From NCBI RefSeq assembly GCF_016859285.1, contig NC_053414.1, positions 24,271,517-24,335,516 of the forward strand: a DNA stretch of 64,000 nt, given 5' to 3'. Shown here in pieces: positions 45,973 through 64,000 of the stretch (its first letter is position 1; each line of letters opens with the position of its first letter). The DNA comes from Xiphias gladius (Eukaryota > Chordata > Actinopteri > Istiophoriformes > Xiphiidae). The notes below the pieces were generated by a model that had not been told where the DNA came from, made no database searches, and worked only from the letters and a program-made list of their open reading frames with translations. The translations under genes and the position numbers were made by a program.

Positions 45973-46021
45973 TCACACACACACACACTCACTCACTCAC
46001 TAACTCACACTCTCTCTCTCC
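45919..46021. repeat. compound (CTCA)n/(CA)n/(CT)n tract upstream of mri1
   Basis: Alternating ACTC, AC and TC blocks about 105-205 bases upstream of the mri1 ATG. On the coding strand this reads as GAGA, GTGA and TG repeats. GAGA-type tracts can act in core promoters, but the role here is unproven. Confidence 0.85.
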
Positions 46022-48448
46022 CTCTGAACGGATACACGTTGGAGCGACCGCGGCCTGGCTGTCGGCAGTCCCGGGAGCCGTCGCAAAGAGAGGAAGGAGA
46101 AGTGCGGCGGAGGGAGGAGAGAGGGAGGAGGAGCAGCGGGACGACGGAGAGGAGGAGAGGGTCCGCTGTGTTCTATGGGAGGATAAAAGAGGGAGAGGAG
46201 TGCGAGGAGGGCTGGAAGCCTTCGCAAACTGACAGACCAGCAGCGGAGCAGATACGGAACCACGTGTTCACCCGGGCAGGAAGCCCTCGCGTCGGTGTCC
46301 ACGCCCACCAAAGTCTCGCGGGTTGTCCAATTTGATCAAGACGGGGGAAGACTCCCCTCTTCTTTCCCTGTGCACCATCCCCCTCTCATCTTTCCCCCCT
46401 TTTGTTGGGGGAAAATTTCACATTCAAATACGATATTAGCATAACACCAAAGCCCCAAGCTTCTCCCCAACAACAGCAGGCACTGTCTGCAAAAGGATGT
46501 CTATTTTTGTCTTAGGTTCTATTTTAACCCAAAAGGGACACTGGCTTTGCTTCCTCCCACATACCCCACTGTTGTATGTGCAAATCAATAATATTAATAT
46601 TTGCAAAATCAACCAGTATCTTCCCTTCAAATATATATTTTCTTTTGTCATTACCTCTTTAAAACCCAGTATGTAGAACAGTACTGAAGTGGGAACCCTC
46701 TGCCACAAACTGAGCTAGCAGGTGTGTTGAAGGTGACAAAATACAAAAGTGAAATTAAAACATTGTTACACTAAATAATCAAATATTTCATGTTTCATAT
46801 CGACCGTGAACGACCAAAAATGGTTCTTTTGTTGGAAATCTCTTAGGTGAAGACTTTTTTTGTGGATTTGGGAGGAGTCTTGTCCCATTTAAAAAAAAAA
46901 AAAAAAAAAAAAAAAGTACCATCAGCACCAACCACAGATACTGAGCATATGGGAATCCATTGTAGATAACCATGTTTTACAGCTGAGGCTGAGACCCTGA
47001 ACAGAAGTCATCTGAATTTTCTGTAGTGGACCTCTACAACATACAATCAATACAAAATAAGGTTTATGAGGTCATAAAATTGGGAAATGAATTCAGTATC
47101 AAGCTGATAAAAACTGAGATCAATCTGGTCGGGGTTTTTCAGTTCAATGATGATCCAAACTCAGAGCTGTTATCATTTTATTTATGTTAACATCAACAAC
47201 AAACATAAGATACTACAGCCTAAACAATCAGGCTTTTATATATTCTCATTTTGAGCTGCACAAATCCTCATGACTTACGCTTAAAAATAGAGACAGAGTA
47301 CATTATGTTGTATATTTACTGTATATACATATTACATTTATATTGATTGCCCTTACATGACTTAACAGATTTTTAAAAATGTCAAAGGTTCAACATTAGT
47401 ATGAACACATTTAACCCAAAACTGAAATATTAACAGTGATGATAAACAATCCACCAAACCCCCCCTCCTTTTTTAAATGGAGTGTAGTCAGATTACAGAG
47501 TAGGATAAAAAAAGAAAAAAAGAGAGAGCCAAACAAACTTAAAAAAAAAAAAAAGGGTGAGAAGGAGTGTGTGTGTGGGATGTGTTGTATATGTGGGAAA
47601 GGATTGTGAGTCACCAGCAGGACAAACTTTAACAATAAGTCCCTCTGCCCAGGTCCTGACCATAGGACACTGAATGCTGATGAGCTTGTTGCCATGACAA
47701 CAGGACAGCTTCAGAGGCCATGAGGTTACTCGAGTGGGGTGATGTGGCAGGAGTGTGTATGTGTGTGTTTGGGGTGAAATGGGGTCAAAGCTATTGAATT
47801 GAAAGAAACTGGTGCTACGGAGTTGCAGTTTTTGTGTGAGCTTTTAATGCTGTTAAAACATGCAAGCGCTGCAACCCAAGTTATATCAGAGCTACGGCGT
47901 CGCATTCAGTCTTTACTTGACGTAGTAAATCAGAACCACTTTTTTTGTTAAAAGGACGGTACCAATGGTCTTGCATGTTTTAGCCCAATATACTTCAAAT
48001 CACAGACCGTCTTTTTTTCCAAACCATGCCTCTCTGTTTTAGAAATCCTTAGTAGTTTTTGAACACCTGAAATAATTTGTTTAATTTTTTCGAGAATTTT
48101 TTAAGCAAAAATACCCAATTGTGAGTGTATACTGCTTTTCGTTGTCTCATGTGATAGTAAACTGAATATCTTTGGGTTTTGGAATGATAGTCAGACAAAA
48201 ACCAGGAACTTGAAGCCTTTGGGTCTTAGGAAATTCTAAGAGAAATTTTTCACCGTTTTCTGTCTTTTTAATCCACCATTAAATAATAGGAAGATTAATC
48301 AGTAATGAAAATAATCATTAGTTGCAGCCCAATTCTTTTGTACTGTTTCGGGCAGCCAGTGGTCTCCATTTATTTCCATACAGAATGAAAAGCAATTAGC
48401 AGACCACTGAAATTTGCTTGAATGGTGTAGTCTATTGAGTCTACACAA

Positions 48449-48478
48449 CTCAATGAGCCAAATGTTTGGCTCATTGAG
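48449..48478. repeat. perfect 14-bp-arm palindrome
   Basis: CTCAATGAGCCAAA at 48449-48462 and TTTGGCTCATTGAG at 48465-48478 are exact reverse complements with a two-base spacer. Just to the left, ATTGAGT at 48434-48440 is also complementary to ACTCAAT at 48448-48454, so two alternative folds compete for the same arm. Confidence 0.85.
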
Positions 48479-50546
48479 GCAATTACAAGTTTCAAGATTC
48501 TGATAAATGATTTTCATACCACACAGAAACCAATTTCTGCCTGGAAGAGTAGGAAAACTACGCCCAAAAATCTGAAATTGGGTTGCAAGCATTGAATAAT
48601 TTCAGCAAAACTGTTATGTGTACATGACCGGAAGTTAAGATGCTAAAAATTGCAAACACACTGGTTGGGTCTTTTAAGTGCCAACCCATAGTAAGGTAAA
48701 GGTTATATAGTCACTACAAGCAGACACTCATCTCTCCTGTCCGTCAAAAAAATATCAGCGTATCAAAACCACATAATGTGCCATTTACAAAGAGTCAGAA
48801 GATAGTGGGGGAAGGGGGTATTACATAAAAATCACACAGTCTATGGAGAGCCATATCAGGTCAACTTTAACCGGGATTATTTGCTAATGGAGTGAGACGG
48901 TGGGTGGATTAGGGCAAACACATGATTCTCTGCTCTGTCATGTGACCAGAAAACTGTTAGCCGAGTCAACAGACATCATCAACTTAGAAGAGTCAAACAT
49001 AAACATACAGTAAGGCTCGTTTAAAGCATTCTGCTACATCCTGGCTGCATGCAGTCAACCTGGATCACCAGCATCTACTGTCAGGTTAGCAGGTTGTCAA
49101 ACACATAGAGGAAAAATCTGTCCAGAGCACTGAACAGAGCAGAAAATACATGGCAGCAATGAGGCACATTTGTAAAATTACTGTTTTTGTACATCTAGTG
49201 TTGTCGTGGCTAACAATTTATTCCAAGGTTTCTGCCTTTGTCAGTTGTAATCTACAGTACCTATTCCAAAGTTTTAACAAATCCCCTTGACTCTACAGCC
49301 ACAAAAAAGGTGTAATGTAGAGAAGAATGACAACCATAACTGTGACAGGGATGTCTCTGGGGGAACAGAAATAGAAATGAGCAATTACCCAGCCTTACTG
49401 ACAGATATTCGGTTGTCTTCCTGTGGCTACTCTATTCAGCATCTGCTGTGCTGCCACTGGAGAGCTCAGTGGGACAGAATCTGATTTTTATAAACTGCGT
49501 ACCCTAAAATCAGTGGAAAATAGCAGAACACTGACAAGCTGCTAATTATTTTCTAATTGACCGCACAATGGATTTAATAATGTATTGGAGTTTAAAGGAA
49601 ATCCAAGTGGAGCAACATATTTCTCAAGACTCTGAATAATCTCTGGATAAATGCAATGGAATTAGTTTGACGAGAGTGAAGATGAAGAAGACAACTAAGA
49701 AGAAACAGCTGATGAAGGCGAAGAAGCAGCAATCCTTTAGCAGGGCTAAGCTCCTACCACATTCATTGCACGTTGTTAACAACCATCTCCCCAGCCCCAA
49801 CGACGACTCTACGTCTGAGCTAGTCGTCTCCTTGGTGACACAAACACTAATCCCTCATTATGGGATGTGGGTTGTAGCCCCGTTTTTTTATTCCCATATC
49901 AAACCACTCCAAACGGAGCAGATTACTGTAATCTGGGAACACTGGAGCAGACAGATTAGATTAAGCTCATTACACACATATAATATGGGAAAAGGGGTTA
50001 AAAACACCTCAGTCCATTGGTTAAACACACTTCAGAGCAAGCACACACATGCACATACACATTGTTTGGTGATCACTGGACACCAAAAGACTTCGAGCTG
50101 ATGTCAAATGTAAAATGTTAAGTCTTCTTACAGATCTCTTCACAAGATGTCTCAGAGAAAAGATGGAATATATGTAAAAAAACAAAACAAAAACAAACTA
50201 TAAAGAGTATGGGTAAGGGCTGTAAATCTGTATTTTAGAAGCTGATTTCTGTAGTGTCCTTCTTGTTTAAGTGCAAATAACCCTGCCTCTCCCTTGTTTT
50301 AATTTGTGTCCCTTTGTAGTTACACAATGTATTCTCAAGTATAGTGGCAGGCAACTAACCACAAGTGTCACAAGTTATATGATCTGTTGACAGAATTAGC
50401 AGGTTGGTTCATGCAGTTGTCATGGACATGAGCAGCACAGAATCGTGCTTAAAGTACCAACTGTGGTATTGTATAGGATTGTGTATGAGACAGAGGGAGA
50501 GGAAATAACAGTAGTCCAGCCAAGTCTCTGCTCCCTTTTTCTCTTC

Positions 50547-64000
<13,454 letters not shown>

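Larger units (their letters stand above)
45816..50546. other. mri1 promoter region and cc2d1a 3' flank
   Basis: The first 500-600 bases upstream of the mri1 start are GC- and purine/pyrimidine-rich with simple repeats and probably form promoter plus 5'UTR. The rest, towards cc2d1a, contains no supported gene. It includes a 30-bp near-perfect palindrome at 48449-48478, and the cc2d1a 3'UTR on its right; a minus-strand AATAAA near 49888 is one candidate end. Confidence 0.5.

Noticed and set aside
45657-46335. Plus-strand frames of 148 and 191 aa
   Set aside because: Antisense to mri1 exon 1 and its repeat-rich 5' region; the sequences are simple repeats and Arg/Glu-rich low complexity.

Overview
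The window is nuclear DNA of a bony fish, most likely a percomorph teleost. It carries intron-rich, vertebrate-type genes with GT-AG introns, short intergenic gaps, many long (CA)n/(TG)n runs, a degenerate fish-type Tc1 transposon, LINE pieces and several MITE-like foldback elements. I see no bacterial, plasmid, phage or CRISPR features.

Seven protein genes can be read exon by exon. In every complete model the exon lengths add up to a multiple of three. From left to right: dcaf15 (-, 2356-8479, 13 exons, 644 aa), khsrp (-, 10357-17334, 17 exons, 657 aa), a four-EF-hand SCaMC mitochondrial ATP-Mg/Pi carrier at the slc25a41 position (-, 19764-27388, 10 exons, 490 aa), an R4-type regulator of G-protein signalling (+, 30798-32229, 5 exons, 161 aa), the C19orf53/UPF0390 homologue (-, 34197-35606, 3 exons, 97 aa), mri1 (-, 40593-45815, 6 exons, 353 aa), and the C-terminal 734 codons of cc2d1a (-, 50547 to beyond 64000, 23 exons seen). 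The RGS gene is the only one on the + strand.

The genes do not form an operon or a common pathway. They are a syntenic block. As I recall the human map, DCAF15, CC2D1A, MRI1 and C19orf53 lie together in one part of 19p13, while KHSRP and SLC25A41 neighbour each other several megabases away on the same arm. Here the two groups are interleaved. Functions range over ubiquitin-ligase substrate reception (dcaf15), AU-rich mRNA decay and miRNA processing (khsrp), Ca2+-regulated mitochondrial adenine nucleotide transport (carrier), G-protein signalling (RGS), methionine salvage (mri1) and ESCRT-linked endosomal or transcriptional regulation (cc2d1a).

The non-coding part is dominated by microsatellites and small transposon remnants: a Tc1-like element missing its outer right end, an antisense LINE in the carrier's first intron, a LINE piece in a cc2d1a intron, two related hAT-type MITEs, a TTAA-flanked MITE, a nearly perfect ~150-bp hairpin and a MITE pair shared by dcaf15 and rgs introns. 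The most distinctive pattern is that several cc2d1a 3' splice sites, and the dcaf15 exon-2 5' splice site, sit directly against (TG)n tracts. I found no convincing new biological system. The findings are structural oddities in an otherwise ordinary vertebrate locus.
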